From positions 1,178,001 to 1,242,000 of the forward strand of contig OZ195520.1 of the NCBI GenBank assembly GCA_964277385.1: a DNA stretch of 64,000 bases, written 5' to 3'. The position numbers and the translations under genes are program-made. The stretch's first letter is position 1. Each line of letters starts with the position of its first letter. Positions 19,001-28,377 of this stretch are shown piece after piece. The notes beneath the pieces are model-generated. The model searched no databases and was not told the DNA's origin. It worked only from the letters and a program-made list of their open reading frames with translations. The stretch comes from WRAU01 sp964277385 (GTDB lineage: Bacteria > Pseudomonadota > Alphaproteobacteria > WRAU01 > Hepatincolaceae).

Positions 19001-19253
19001 CTTACGTTAAATATTATTTTCCAATCATAATAAATTATTTTGATATTAATATAAACTGGGGCAATTTTATATACGAAACACATCCAACGAAATTAAAAGC
19101 CTTACATAAAACAAAAACAATTTGTTGTTTATTAGTTGAAAAGTATTTAGTAAAAAAATTGGATTTAGTTCTTATATTAATTACCTAAATTAGCATTAAT
19201 AATATATTTATTAAAGATCGATTGACAATATAGTATCAAATAAATTTTTATAA

Positions 19254-20312
<1,059 letters not shown>

Positions 20313-20779
20313 TCTGTAAGTAAATACTGAAAAATATTAATTAAAGACAAAATTAAGATAATTAAATATTTTATTCACCCACTGATTTAAAGTTATAATT
20401 TATATAAAAAAATTCTACTTTTTTTATAAGATTAAAATGGAGTTTCTTATTTTGCTAATTAAAAATAGTAATAATTTATATTATAAGCCTCACAATTTAA
20501 AGTTCATAAAAAACAACAATTTACCAGTATGTATTTTATTTAGATAACATATAAATATATGATACAAATTATATAAATATAGCGCCAAAGATTAAAAATA
20601 ATCAAATACCCTTTCTTATCTTGTCAATAAAATATTGGATCATAAAAATTGAGTTTATTTTATATATAATCGAAGATATTATTAAAAAAATATATAAAAA
20701 AAGAGACTAAAAAATTAATCTCTTAAAAATTTCTAACTATCTTATTTGTAGAAAACCATATTATTTATTAATTTAATAA
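20313..20779. other. Gene-free spacer, 467 bp
   Basis: This AT-rich spacer between convergent obgE and the repeat-protein gene has no open frame of note. It carries the terminator of the repeat-protein gene near 20701-20724. Confidence 0.5.
20697..20724 (-). terminator. Terminator of the repeat-protein gene
   Basis: The arms AAGAGACTAA (20701-20710) and TTAATCTCTT (20715-20724) pair along 10 bp with one G-U wobble. On the minus strand the stem is followed by a run of T (the forward A run before 20703). Confidence 0.75.
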
Positions 20780-21910
20780 TTATTTTCCTCTAAACAGTTT
20801 GTTTAAAAAGCTATTTTTTTTTGAAGAATTATACTCTTCTTCTTGTTCTTTTTTTTCTTCATTATCCACATTGCGTTTCAACCTTATCCCACCACTTGGT
20901 TTAGTAATTTTTTCATCCCCATCATAAGGATCAAAGCTTATTTCTTCGGATCCAACATGTTTCTCATCTGAGTCATCTATTCTTCCTACATTCCTTCTAC
21001 TAAACATTCTTTCTCTACGAGGACTATAAGATCTTTCTTCTTTTAAAAGATCTTCATAAGCACTAAGTTGTTTTGAGTTTTGATCGTGATCCATTTCATC
21101 AATGTCTTCTTCATCTTCTCTTGAAATTCTTCTTGATTGATCTCTTCTTGAAGAACCAACAGAAGAACGACCTACACGCTCTCTTGATTCTCTTTGAGAT
21201 TGATCCATTTCGTCAATGTCTTCTTCATCTTCTCTTGAAATTCTTCTTGATTGATCTCTTCTTGAAGAACCAACAGAAGAACGACCTACACGCTCTCTTG
21301 ATTCTCTTTGAGATTGATCCATTTCGTCAATGTCTTCATCTTCTCTTGAAATTCTTCTTGATTGATCTCTTCTTGAAGAACCAGCAGAAGAACGACCTAC
21401 ACGCTCCCTTGGTTCTCTTTGATATTGATCCTTATCCATTTCGTCAACGTCTTCTTCATCTTCTCTTGAAATTCTTCTTGATTGACCTCTCCTCGAAGAA
21501 TCAGCAGAAGAACGATCTATACGTTCTCTCGATTCTATTGGATATTGATCCATTTCATCAATAAATTGATCTCTCCTTGAAGAACCAGCAGAAGAACGAC
21601 CTACACGTTCTCTTGATTCTCTTTGATATTGATCCTGATCTATTTCATCAATATCTCCACTAATTTTTGAAGACATACCCCTTACAGAAGTTCTTCTTGA
21701 TAGTGAATCAACAGAAGATCTAATTAAAGATCTACCCGCAGAAGAAGGATTTACACGTCCTATTGATTTTCTTGGATTATTATCTATTTTATCAAAAACT
21801 TCATCATACACTCTTTCTTTTGAAAAAGAAGGAAATTTTTGATCCTCTCTAACACCTAATCTACTTTGAAAAGGTAAATTTCTACTATTACCACCTCTAT
21901 TGTATCTCAT
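20780..21910 (-). CDS. Disordered tandem-repeat protein rich in Arg, Ser, Glu and Asp
   Basis: No family is recognised. The 376-residue protein has no signal peptide and no hydrophobic segment. Its middle (about residues 95-285) holds five copies of a 37-39-residue unit: RERVGRSS(A/V)GSSRRDQ, SRRISREDEEDIDEMD, then Q-rich linkers. Each unit joins a basic RS-rich half to an acidic half, so it should be intrinsically disordered. The first copy is shortened. The ends are non-repetitive and also charged, and the C-terminus is Lys/Phe rich (NSFLNKLFRGK). Tandem-repeat proteins of intracellular Rickettsiales are often secreted effectors, but nothing here shows export; an RNA-binding or scaffold role is equally possible. 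Confidence 0.75.
   Translation of the reverse strand: MRYNRGGNSRNLPFQSRLGVREDQKFPSFSKERVYDEVFDKIDNNPRKSIGRVNPSSAGRSLIRSSVDSLSRRTSVRGMSSKISGDIDEIDQDQYQRESRERVGRSSAGSSRRDQFIDEMDQYPIESRERIDRSSADSSRRGQSRRISREDEEDVDEMDKDQYQREPRERVGRSSAGSSRRDQSRRISREDEDIDEMDQSQRESRERVGRSSVGSSRRDQSRRISREDEEDIDEMDQSQRESRERVGRSSVGSSRRDQSRRISREDEEDIDEMDHDQNSKQLSAYEDLLKEERSYSPRRERMFSRRNVGRIDDSDEKHVGSEEISFDPYDGDEKITKPSGGIRLKRNVDNEEKKEQEEEYNSSKKNSFLNKLFRGK
21088..21426 (-). repeat. 114-bp coding tandem repeats
   Basis: Three clean copies of the repeat lie here with starts at 21088, 21202 and 21316. The first two are 114 bp and differ at about one base. The third is 111 bp, lacks one codon and has more substitutions. Two older, more diverged copies continue towards 21640. 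The gradient of identity suggests amplification from the C-terminal side. Confidence 0.9.
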
Positions 21911-22153
21911 TGGGTATTTATCTCTTTAAGTTAACTTTATTTTGTTACAACAATATAATAAAAATTTATATATAATCTGTTAAGAGTGAATATTTTTATT
22001 ATAAACTAATTTTTATAATCATTTTTGTATTATATCATGATAATATAACTAAACCAAGTATTAAAATAATAAGATACATATGAAATAATGAGATACATAT
22101 CAAACAATAATAATTACTTTCAACAATCAACTATTTTTAGGCTCTCTAATAAG

Positions 22154-22696
22154 ATGAAAATTGGTATATTTGGAGGTTCTTTTAATCCTCCTCATTTAGG
22201 TCATATATATATATCATATCAAGCAAAAAAAATACTAAATTTAGATATTGTATTATGGTTAGTTACCCCTTTAAATCCTCTAAAAAAGAAAAAGGATGAT
22301 TTTACTGAACTTCAAGATAGAGTAAATTTATGTAAAGAAATTACAAGACATTATAGTTTTATGAAAATCATTTCTATTGAAGATTCTTTTAATTTAAACT
22401 ACTCTTACCTTATTCTAAGGAAAATATCAGCGTTAAAAAATAAAGATAATAAAATATTTTGGATTATGGGAGAAGATAATTTAGCAAATATAGATAAATT
22501 CAAAAATTGGCAAGAAATACTTGCAAAGTATGATTGCAATGTTTTTGCTAGAAGTACAAAAACTTACCAAGCCTTTTTTAAAAAGCACTCAATTTTTAAT
22601 TATGATAAAAAAATTAAACTGTATCTTATACCAAAAAATAACTTATCTTCTACTAAAATTAGAAAAAATTTAAAGGATAAACATACTAATGACTAA
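22154..22696 (+). CDS. nadD: Nicotinate-nucleotide adenylyltransferase (NadD)
   Basis: NadD joins nicotinate mononucleotide and ATP to deamido-NAD. The signature GGSFNPPHLGH (residues 7-17) and the C-terminal LSSTKIRKNL, a form of the ISSTxIR motif, are present. The frame is open from 22088, but the ATG at 22154 places MKIGIFGGSFNPPH exactly at the family's N-terminus and gives a normal 180 residues, so I chose it. The stop overlaps the rsfS start by 8 bp. It heads a run rsfS-rlmH-gpmI-envC-ctpA-rppH. Confidence 0.93.
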   Translation: MKIGIFGGSFNPPHLGHIYISYQAKKILNLDIVLWLVTPLNPLKKKKDDFTELQDRVNLCKEITRHYSFMKIISIEDSFNLNYSYLILRKISALKNKDNKIFWIMGEDNLANIDKFKNWQEILAKYDCNVFARSTKTYQAFFKKHSIFNYDKKIKLYLIPKNNLSSTKIRKNLKDKHTND

Positions 22697-23018
22697 AACT
22701 AGTAATACACAATTAAAAGACCTAGTAATAAATGTGTTAGAAGACCAAAAAGCAATCAACATTACAACCATAGATCTAAGCGGGAAAAGTGATATAGCCG
22801 ACTATATAATAATAGCGACCGGAACCTCTAAAAGACATTTAAGTGCATTAAGTGATAAAATTCATAGAACTATAAAATCTGAAAAAAGAAAAATATTAGG
22901 AATAGATGGTGAAGATACAGGTGATTGGATTGTAATAGATTTAGAAGATATAATCTTACATTTGTTTAGAGAAGAAGTAAGAGAATATTATCAAATTGAA
23001 AAAATTTGGCTCTCATAA
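22689..23018 (+). CDS. rsfS: Ribosomal silencing factor RsfS
   Basis: RsfS binds L14 and blocks subunit joining when nutrients are short. The 109-residue protein matches the family length and pattern: KSDIADYIIIATGTSKRHLS, GEDTGDWIVIDLEDIILHLF and REYYQIEKIW. It overlaps nadD by 8 bp and is 3 bp from rlmH, which indicates translational coupling. Confidence 0.94.
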   Translation: MTKTSNTQLKDLVINVLEDQKAINITTIDLSGKSDIADYIIIATGTSKRHLSALSDKIHRTIKSEKRKILGIDGEDTGDWIVIDLEDIILHLFREEVREYYQIEKIWLS

Positions 23019-23021
23019 CAA

Positions 23022-23465
23022 ATGAATGTTTCTATAGTTTGTGCTTCAAAAATAAAAAAGGAATCTCATATTGGTAAATTGATAGAAGAATACCAAAAAA
23101 GGCTAACCTCTATAAAACTATCAGTAATAGATTTTGATGAAAAAAATATGACTAAAGAAAAAATAAATGAAAAAATATTTTCTTTAGTTAAAGCTAACTC
23201 TTATAAAATTCTTTTAGACGAAAAAGGAAAAAATTTATCTACAATTCAGCTTAAAGATTTTATGGTAGGTAAACAATATAATAAAAATTTCTCTTTTTTA
23301 ATTGCAGGCTCAGATGGTTTTAGTGATTCATCTAGAGGAAAATCAGATTATATTCTTAGCTTAAGCTCCCTAACCTTTCCTCATCAAATTGCAAGGTTAC
23401 TTCTAATAGAGCAAATCTATAGAGTACAAAGCCTTATTAATAATCATCCCTATCATAGGGAGTAA
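23022..23465 (+). CDS. rlmH: 23S rRNA pseudouridine-1915 N3-methyltransferase (RlmH)
   Basis: RlmH is a SPOUT methyltransferase that modifies pseudouridine 1915 in helix 69 of 23S rRNA on the 70S ribosome. The 147-residue protein has LLDEKGKNLST, the SAM-site loop FLIAGSDGFS, and the C-terminal knot sequence FPHQIARLLLIEQIYRVQSL with the terminal NHPYHRE. The pairing with rsfS is conserved across bacteria. Confidence 0.95.
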   Translation: MNVSIVCASKIKKESHIGKLIEEYQKRLTSIKLSVIDFDEKNMTKEKINEKIFSLVKANSYKILLDEKGKNLSTIQLKDFMVGKQYNKNFSFLIAGSDGFSDSSRGKSDYILSLSSLTFPHQIARLLLIEQIYRVQSLINNHPYHRE

Positions 23466-23551
23466 TTTTCTTATTAGAAATAATCCTTAATTTTTTATGA
23501 TAAAAATGTTACAATAGTATACATTATAAAATATAATTAAGGTCATAAGAG

Positions 23552-25099
23552 ATGAAACCAGAAAACACTAAAAAAGTAATTCTTACAATATTAGATGGAT
23601 GGGGATACACTCAAGATCATCCAGAATTTAATGCAATAGAGGTTGCGAAAACTCCTAATTGGCACAGATTAGTATCAAATAATCCTTCTGCTGATTTAAT
23701 AACTTTTGGTGAAGATGTTGGTTTACCAGAAGGACAAATGGGAAATTCAGAAGTTGGACACACAAATATAGGTGCTGGTAGAGTTGTTTTTCAAGAATTA
23801 CCTAGAATCAATAACGCTATTAAAAGTGCTACATTTGATTCTAATGAAAAGATCCAAAAAGCAATCTCTTTTGCTAAGCAACATAATTCAAGAGTTCATA
23901 TTATGGGTCTTTTTTCTGATGGTGGTGTTCATTCTCATTGTAATCATTTTATTCATAGTGCCGAATTATTTGCTAAATCTAATATAGAAGTAATCCTACA
24001 TTTATTTACCGATGGTCGTGATACTCCTCCTCAAAGCGCAATGACTTTTATAGACAGTATAGATAAGTTATTAAATAAGTATCATAACATAAAAATTGGT
24101 ACAGTAAGTGGTAGATACTATGCTATGGATAGAGATAATCGTTGGGAAAGAATTGAGTTAACTTACAATGCTATGGTTTTAGCTAAGGCAGAAAAATCTT
24201 TTAATTCTTTTAAAGAAATACTAGAAGCGTCTTATGCTGAACAAATTAATGATGAGTTTATTAAGCCAACCATAATAACTGGTTATAAACCAATAGAAGA
24301 TAATGACATTATTTTTATGGTTAATTTCAGAACAGATAGAGCAAGACAAATTCTTGATTCTATATTCATGGAAAACTTTAAAGGATTTGAACGTAAGAAA
24401 GTTCTAAAATGTGGTTATTCTTTAGGTATGGTTTCTTATTCTGACTCACTAAAAGAAAAAATAAACATCGTATTTGAACCTGCTAATTTAAACAACACCC
24501 TTGGTGAATGGTTATGTAAAAAAAATCTAAAACAATTAAGAGTAGCAGAAACTGAAAAATATCCTCATGTAACTTTCTTTTTTAGTGGTGGTAGAGAAGA
24601 ACCATTTAATGGAGAAGATAGAATATTAGTTCCTTCTCCAAAAGTTGCAACATATGATCTTCAACCAGAGATGTCAGCTTATGGAATAACAGAGAATCTG
24701 ACTAAAAATATGAGAGAACAATCTCCGGATTTTATAGTAGTAAACTATGCCAATGGGGATATGGTAGGACATACAGGAATTATTAAGGCCGCCGCAAAAG
24801 CAGCAGAAACTGTTGATAATTGTTTAGAAACTTTAGAAAAATGCGTAATTGAAAATAATTATGAATGGATAATTGTAGCTGATCATGGTAATTGTGAAAC
24901 AATGTGGGATTTTGAAAATAATGTGCCACATACTCAACATACAACTAATTTAGTAAAGATAGTTCTTGCACATCAATCAAATGATATTAAATTTCAACTA
25001 GAAAAAGGTCGTTTAGCAGATATTGCACCGACAATATTAACTTTAATGAATGTTAAAATACCAAAAGAAATGGATGGTAAATCACTTCTTAAAAAATAG
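23552..25099 (+). CDS. gpmI: 2,3-bisphosphoglycerate-independent phosphoglycerate mutase (GpmI)
   Basis: GpmI interconverts 3- and 2-phosphoglycerate with a metal-bound phosphoserine. The 515-residue length is standard. LTILDGWGY holds the first metal Asp, the catalytic Ser is S66 in GQMGNSEVGHTNIGAGR, and later metal ligands lie in GDMVGHTG and VADHGNCE. Other family motifs are FTDGRDTPP and SGRYYAMDRD. It is one of the few glycolytic enzymes in the window and implies use of the lower glycolytic or gluconeogenic route, absent from many Rickettsia. A short spacer with a possible -10 (TATAAT-like) precedes it. Confidence 0.96.
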   Translation: MKPENTKKVILTILDGWGYTQDHPEFNAIEVAKTPNWHRLVSNNPSADLITFGEDVGLPEGQMGNSEVGHTNIGAGRVVFQELPRINNAIKSATFDSNEKIQKAISFAKQHNSRVHIMGLFSDGGVHSHCNHFIHSAELFAKSNIEVILHLFTDGRDTPPQSAMTFIDSIDKLLNKYHNIKIGTVSGRYYAMDRDNRWERIELTYNAMVLAKAEKSFNSFKEILEASYAEQINDEFIKPTIITGYKPIEDNDIIFMVNFRTDRARQILDSIFMENFKGFERKKVLKCGYSLGMVSYSDSLKEKINIVFEPANLNNTLGEWLCKKNLKQLRVAETEKYPHVTFFFSGGREEPFNGEDRILVPSPKVATYDLQPEMSAYGITENLTKNMREQSPDFIVVNYANGDMVGHTGIIKAAAKAAETVDNCLETLEKCVIENNYEWIIVADHGNCETMWDFENNVPHTQHTTNLVKIVLAHQSNDIKFQLEKGRLADIAPTILTLMNVKIPKEMDGKSLLKK

Positions 25100-25118
25100 G
25101 TTTAGGTAAAAACAAATA

Positions 25119-26141
25119 GTGCTAAAAACTATACAAATTTTATTATTATTATTAATTGGTCTTAGTGTTACAAATGCTAAGACCAATTCTTATGTATCTC
25201 AATCTGAAATTATTAATATTTCAGAAAGAATGAGATTAAATGAATTAGAACTAAGAAATCTTGAAATCTATAAAAATCTACTTAAAGCACAAAAAACACA
25301 AAGAGAAAAACAATTAGACACTTACAAAAAAGAAATTAGTAAAAACATCATATCATTATACAAATTAAGCACTACTTCTATAAAACTATTATTTATTAAT
25401 GAACAATCTAAAAAAGATGTCCTACTTTCGTATTCTTTATTAAGTTATTACACATCTCATATTAAAAATGAAATTTCTAAAGCTAATGATTATATTGTGT
25501 TAATAGAAAAAAATAAAAAAGAAAGCAAAGAAATAGAAAAACAAATAACACAAAACACCGCTGAAATTAAACAAAATATCGATAAAATAAAAAAATATGC
25601 ACTTAATAAAAATTATACTAGTAAAGAGTTAGAAGAATTAAGAGAACACAATTCAAAACTAATAAAAGAATCAAAAAATATTTCTAATTTAATTTTAGAA
25701 TTAAATAAAAAACACTTTCTTAAGAAAGATTTAGAAACCGATCAACAAATCTTACAAGAAAAAGGTAATTTCATTTGGCCTAACATTGGATTTTTAGAAA
25801 GCTCTTTTAAAAAAAGTAAAAATAAATTATATAAAAATGGTATTGTTATTGTAACACTACCCCATTCTCAAATAGTCTCCCCTTGGGATGGTGAGATTAT
25901 ATTTGTTGATAATTTTGAAAATTTTAACCAAATAATAATAATAAAACACTCTCCTAGTATTTATTCTATACTGTCAGGAAAAATATCACCTATTGTAAAA
26001 CAACTGCAACTAATAAAAAAACACGAACCTATTGCTTTATCTAATACAAGTATTTCAACAATATACTTTGAAATTAAAGAAAAAAATGTTTCTGTAGATC
26101 CTACTTTATGGTTGCAACAAAAACCAAAGAGCAAAAATTAA
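25119..26141 (+). CDS. EnvC-like murein hydrolase activator (coiled coil plus degenerate LytM domain)
   Basis: EnvC-type proteins activate periplasmic amidases at division. The 340-residue protein opens with GTG and a signal peptide (residues 1-20, ending VTNA). A long coiled coil covers about 25-200 (runs of Lys, Glu, Ile and Leu). A C-terminal M23/LytM fold follows, seen in IVSPWDGEIIFVDNF, IIIIKHSPSIYSIL and YFEIKEKNVSVDPTLWL. The zinc-binding His and Asp of active M23 enzymes are absent, as in EnvC, so it should be an activator and not a peptidase. The location between gpmI and ctpA is the usual alphaproteobacterial position. The stop is separated from ctpA by a single base. Confidence 0.85.
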   Translation: MLKTIQILLLLLIGLSVTNAKTNSYVSQSEIINISERMRLNELELRNLEIYKNLLKAQKTQREKQLDTYKKEISKNIISLYKLSTTSIKLLFINEQSKKDVLLSYSLLSYYTSHIKNEISKANDYIVLIEKNKKESKEIEKQITQNTAEIKQNIDKIKKYALNKNYTSKELEELREHNSKLIKESKNISNLILELNKKHFLKKDLETDQQILQEKGNFIWPNIGFLESSFKKSKNKLYKNGIVIVTLPHSQIVSPWDGEIIFVDNFENFNQIIIIKHSPSIYSILSGKISPIVKQLQLIKKHEPIALSNTSISTIYFEIKEKNVSVDPTLWLQQKPKSKN

Positions 26142-26142
26142 T

Positions 26143-27366
26143 ATGAATTATAAAAAGTACATTGTAGTGAGCATAATAAGTTCTTTTACTTTATTACTTA
26201 TTTTACTAAAACCTGCTAGTAAACATTCAAATAATATCAATCATTCTGATGAGAATATTTATGAATCAATAAATCTATTTAGTGCTATAATTTATGAAAT
26301 TAAAAAATCCTATTATAAAGATATTTCAATAAATACTTTAATTTCATATGCTATAGAAGGCATGATAGAAAAATTAGATCCTTATAGCACTTACCTAAAA
26401 AAAGAAGATTTTGAAACAATCAATAATTACACGGAGGGAGAATTTTTTGGTATTGGTATTCAATTTTTTAAAAATAAAAATAACTTAATTGAAGTTTTTA
26501 ATGTTGTTGATAACTCTCCCGCCAAAAAAGTAGGAATATTAACTGGTGATATTCTTGTTTCTATTAATTCTAAACAAGCTAGTAACTTAGGAATAAACGA
26601 AGTATCTCAACTTTTAAAAGAAAAAAATGATAACATTAAAATTGAACTAGCCCATGTAAATAATATAACCTATACTATTACATTAAATAAAGAAAAATTT
26701 ACATTATCTCCCCTAACCTATAAAAGATTTGACAACATTTTATACATAAAAATACCTTCTTTTAATAAAAAAACTTACCTTGAAATTAATAATATTGTAA
26801 AGAAAAATCAATATAATATGAAAGGATTAATTTTAGATTTAAGAGGTAATGGTGGTGGATTACTAGATCCTGCTGTTAAAATATCAGACCTTTTTTTAGA
26901 TAATAAAATGATTATTAAACTAGAAAATTCTAATAAAAAACATACAGAATTATTCATATCCACCAATGGAGATATTATAAATAATAAATCTATTGTTATT
27001 TTAATAGATGATGCAACAGCATCTGCTTCTGAGGTTTTGGCTGGATCTCTGCAAGAAAACAAAAGAGCTATAATAGTAGGAACAAAAAGTTTTGGCAAAG
27101 GTGTGGTTCAAGATATTATGAAAATAGATAATGGTGATTATATCAAACTTACAACATCAGAATATATACTTCCTTCTAATAAAAAAGTTGATAATAATGG
27201 AATTACACCAAATATTACGATTTTTAAAAATGGCTACATTTGCAATGGGTGTTCAAAAAATAAAATATCTGAAATGCAAGAAAAAGAAGTTGACTTTATT
27301 TTAACAAATAAAAACAATCAAGACTATCAATTAAACAAAGCCCTAGAACTTATAAAAAAGAGATGA
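26143..27366 (+). CDS. ctpA: S41 family carboxy-terminal processing protease (CtpA)
   Basis: CtpA is a periplasmic serine protease that trims C-termini of envelope proteins, including murein hydrolases. The 407-residue protein has an N-terminal membrane segment (about residues 6-23), a PDZ domain (about 95-180, FFGIGIQFF to VSQLLKEKND) and the S41 domain. LILDLRGNGGGLLDPAV precedes the Ser/Lys dyad S294 (TASASEVLAG) and K319 (SFGKGVVQ), both intact. The C-terminus has an extra CNGCSKN pair of cysteines. It lies between envC and rppH, matching the conserved order. Confidence 0.94.
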   Translation: MNYKKYIVVSIISSFTLLLILLKPASKHSNNINHSDENIYESINLFSAIIYEIKKSYYKDISINTLISYAIEGMIEKLDPYSTYLKKEDFETINNYTEGEFFGIGIQFFKNKNNLIEVFNVVDNSPAKKVGILTGDILVSINSKQASNLGINEVSQLLKEKNDNIKIELAHVNNITYTITLNKEKFTLSPLTYKRFDNILYIKIPSFNKKTYLEINNIVKKNQYNMKGLILDLRGNGGGLLDPAVKISDLFLDNKMIIKLENSNKKHTELFISTNGDIINNKSIVILIDDATASASEVLAGSLQENKRAIIVGTKSFGKGVVQDIMKIDNGDYIKLTTSEYILPSNKKVDNNGITPNITIFKNGYICNGCSKNKISEMQEKEVDFILTNKNNQDYQLNKALELIKKR

Positions 27367-27370
27367 AATA

Positions 27371-27835
27371 ATGGAAAAACTATATAGAAAAGGTGTTGGT
27401 GCTTTTATAATCAACAATGAAAATCAAATTTTTATGGCAGAAAGACTAGATGTGAAAAATCAATGGCAAATGCCTCAAGGTGGAGTTGAAGAAAATGAAA
27501 ATTTAGATGTAGCTATTTTTAGAGAATTACAAGAAGAAATTGGTACGGATAAATTTAACATTATCTCAAAAACAAACTGGTTAAAATATGATTTACCTAC
27601 TGATGCACAAAAAAATCTCTCAAATGGTAAATATATAGGACAACAGCAAATATGGTATTTCTTAGAATTTTTAGGAGATAATGATGATATTAACCTTAAT
27701 TTTGATAAACATCCAGAGTTCTCTCAGTGGGAATGGGTACAAAAAGAAACTCTTCTTGATAGAATTATAAATTTCAAAAAAAATATGTATCAAGAAATTA
27801 TAAATTTTGCTATTGTTAATAAAATTATTTTATAA
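27371..27835 (+). CDS. rppH: RNA pyrophosphohydrolase (RppH)
   Basis: RppH removes pyrophosphate from the 5' end of mRNA and triggers decay. The 154-residue Nudix protein has a complete box GGVEENENLDVAIFRELQEE plus IG, and the family start YRKGVGAFIINNENQIFMAE with WQMPQGG. W/Y residues of the substrate platform (QQIWYFLEFLG) are present. It is the last gene of the run that starts at nadD; a 540-bp gene-free stretch follows. Confidence 0.94.
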   Translation: MEKLYRKGVGAFIINNENQIFMAERLDVKNQWQMPQGGVEENENLDVAIFRELQEEIGTDKFNIISKTNWLKYDLPTDAQKNLSNGKYIGQQQIWYFLEFLGDNDDINLNFDKHPEFSQWEWVQKETLLDRIINFKKNMYQEIINFAIVNKIIL

Positions 27836-28377
27836 TACTTAATTACTTGTTTATCGTAAAATATTATATTACCGGTAAACCTATATCTAAAATTACTTAG
27901 TAATCATTAATTAATATTTTTGTATCCAATTAAAAATAATAAACCACATTTAAGTCATAAAATTGCTTACATTTTATTTCACAAAATATAGATTTAAGCA
28001 ATTATTACCTCATTTTATTTACAATTTTTTAACTATTATGAATTCAATTTTTTATAAACTTCACAAGTTATACACAATCTTATTTTTTCTTAGTTTTAAT
28101 ATAAACTTCAATAAAATAATAAATCAAGATGTCCCCTTTATCCCACTAAAACATTGATGTTTATAAAAAAAGTTTTAATAATAGTAAAAAAATTATTTTA
28201 TTGTTACAATTAACAAAACAAAAAATTATCCACAATTTTATCCACAGATTTCGTGGATAAAAAATTAACCTTTTGATTCGAAGTAGAATATAAAAAGGTT
28301 ACACAAAATATATTAAAAATTACAAAAAAAACTTGACAAGCAAAATCAACACTTATAGAGCAAAACTAGAAAAATCC
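27836..28377. other. Candidate replication origin (DnaA-box cluster)
   Basis: This gene-free AT-rich stretch holds four DnaA-type 9-mers. TTATACACA is at 28068-28076. TTATCCACA is at 28226-28234 and again at 28238-28246, and TTATCCACG is inverted at 28252-28260. The last three fall in 35 bp at 12-14-bp steps. The last two boxes form a perfect 10-bp inverted repeat (28236-28245 with 28253-28262). Flanks are nearly pure A/T, as needed for unwinding. The site is not next to hemE or dnaA, and genes on both sides point the same way, so the call is tentative. A 64-codon frame here (27963-28157) looks like chance. Confidence 0.45.

Noticed and set aside
20862..20870. Single perfect DnaA box TTATCCACA
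   Set aside because: It is isolated and inside the coding sequence of the repeat-protein gene; one box is expected by chance in such AT-rich DNA.
21073..21564. A 163-codon plus-strand frame with a repeated LLLKFFLIDLFLKNQQK pattern
   Set aside because: It is the antisense of the tandem-repeat gene. Its repeats come from the coding strand, and it has no ribosome-binding site.
27963..28157. 64-codon plus-strand frame between rppH and uvrC
   Set aside because: It has low-complexity AT-driven composition and no ribosome-binding site, and it contains one of the DnaA boxes; better explained as part of the candidate origin.
28333..28377. TTG start for uvrC, or a promoter TTGACA at the same place
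   Set aside because: Neither is supported: no Shine-Dalgarno precedes the TTG, and no good -10 box follows the TTGACA. The ATG at 28378 keeps all conserved sequence.
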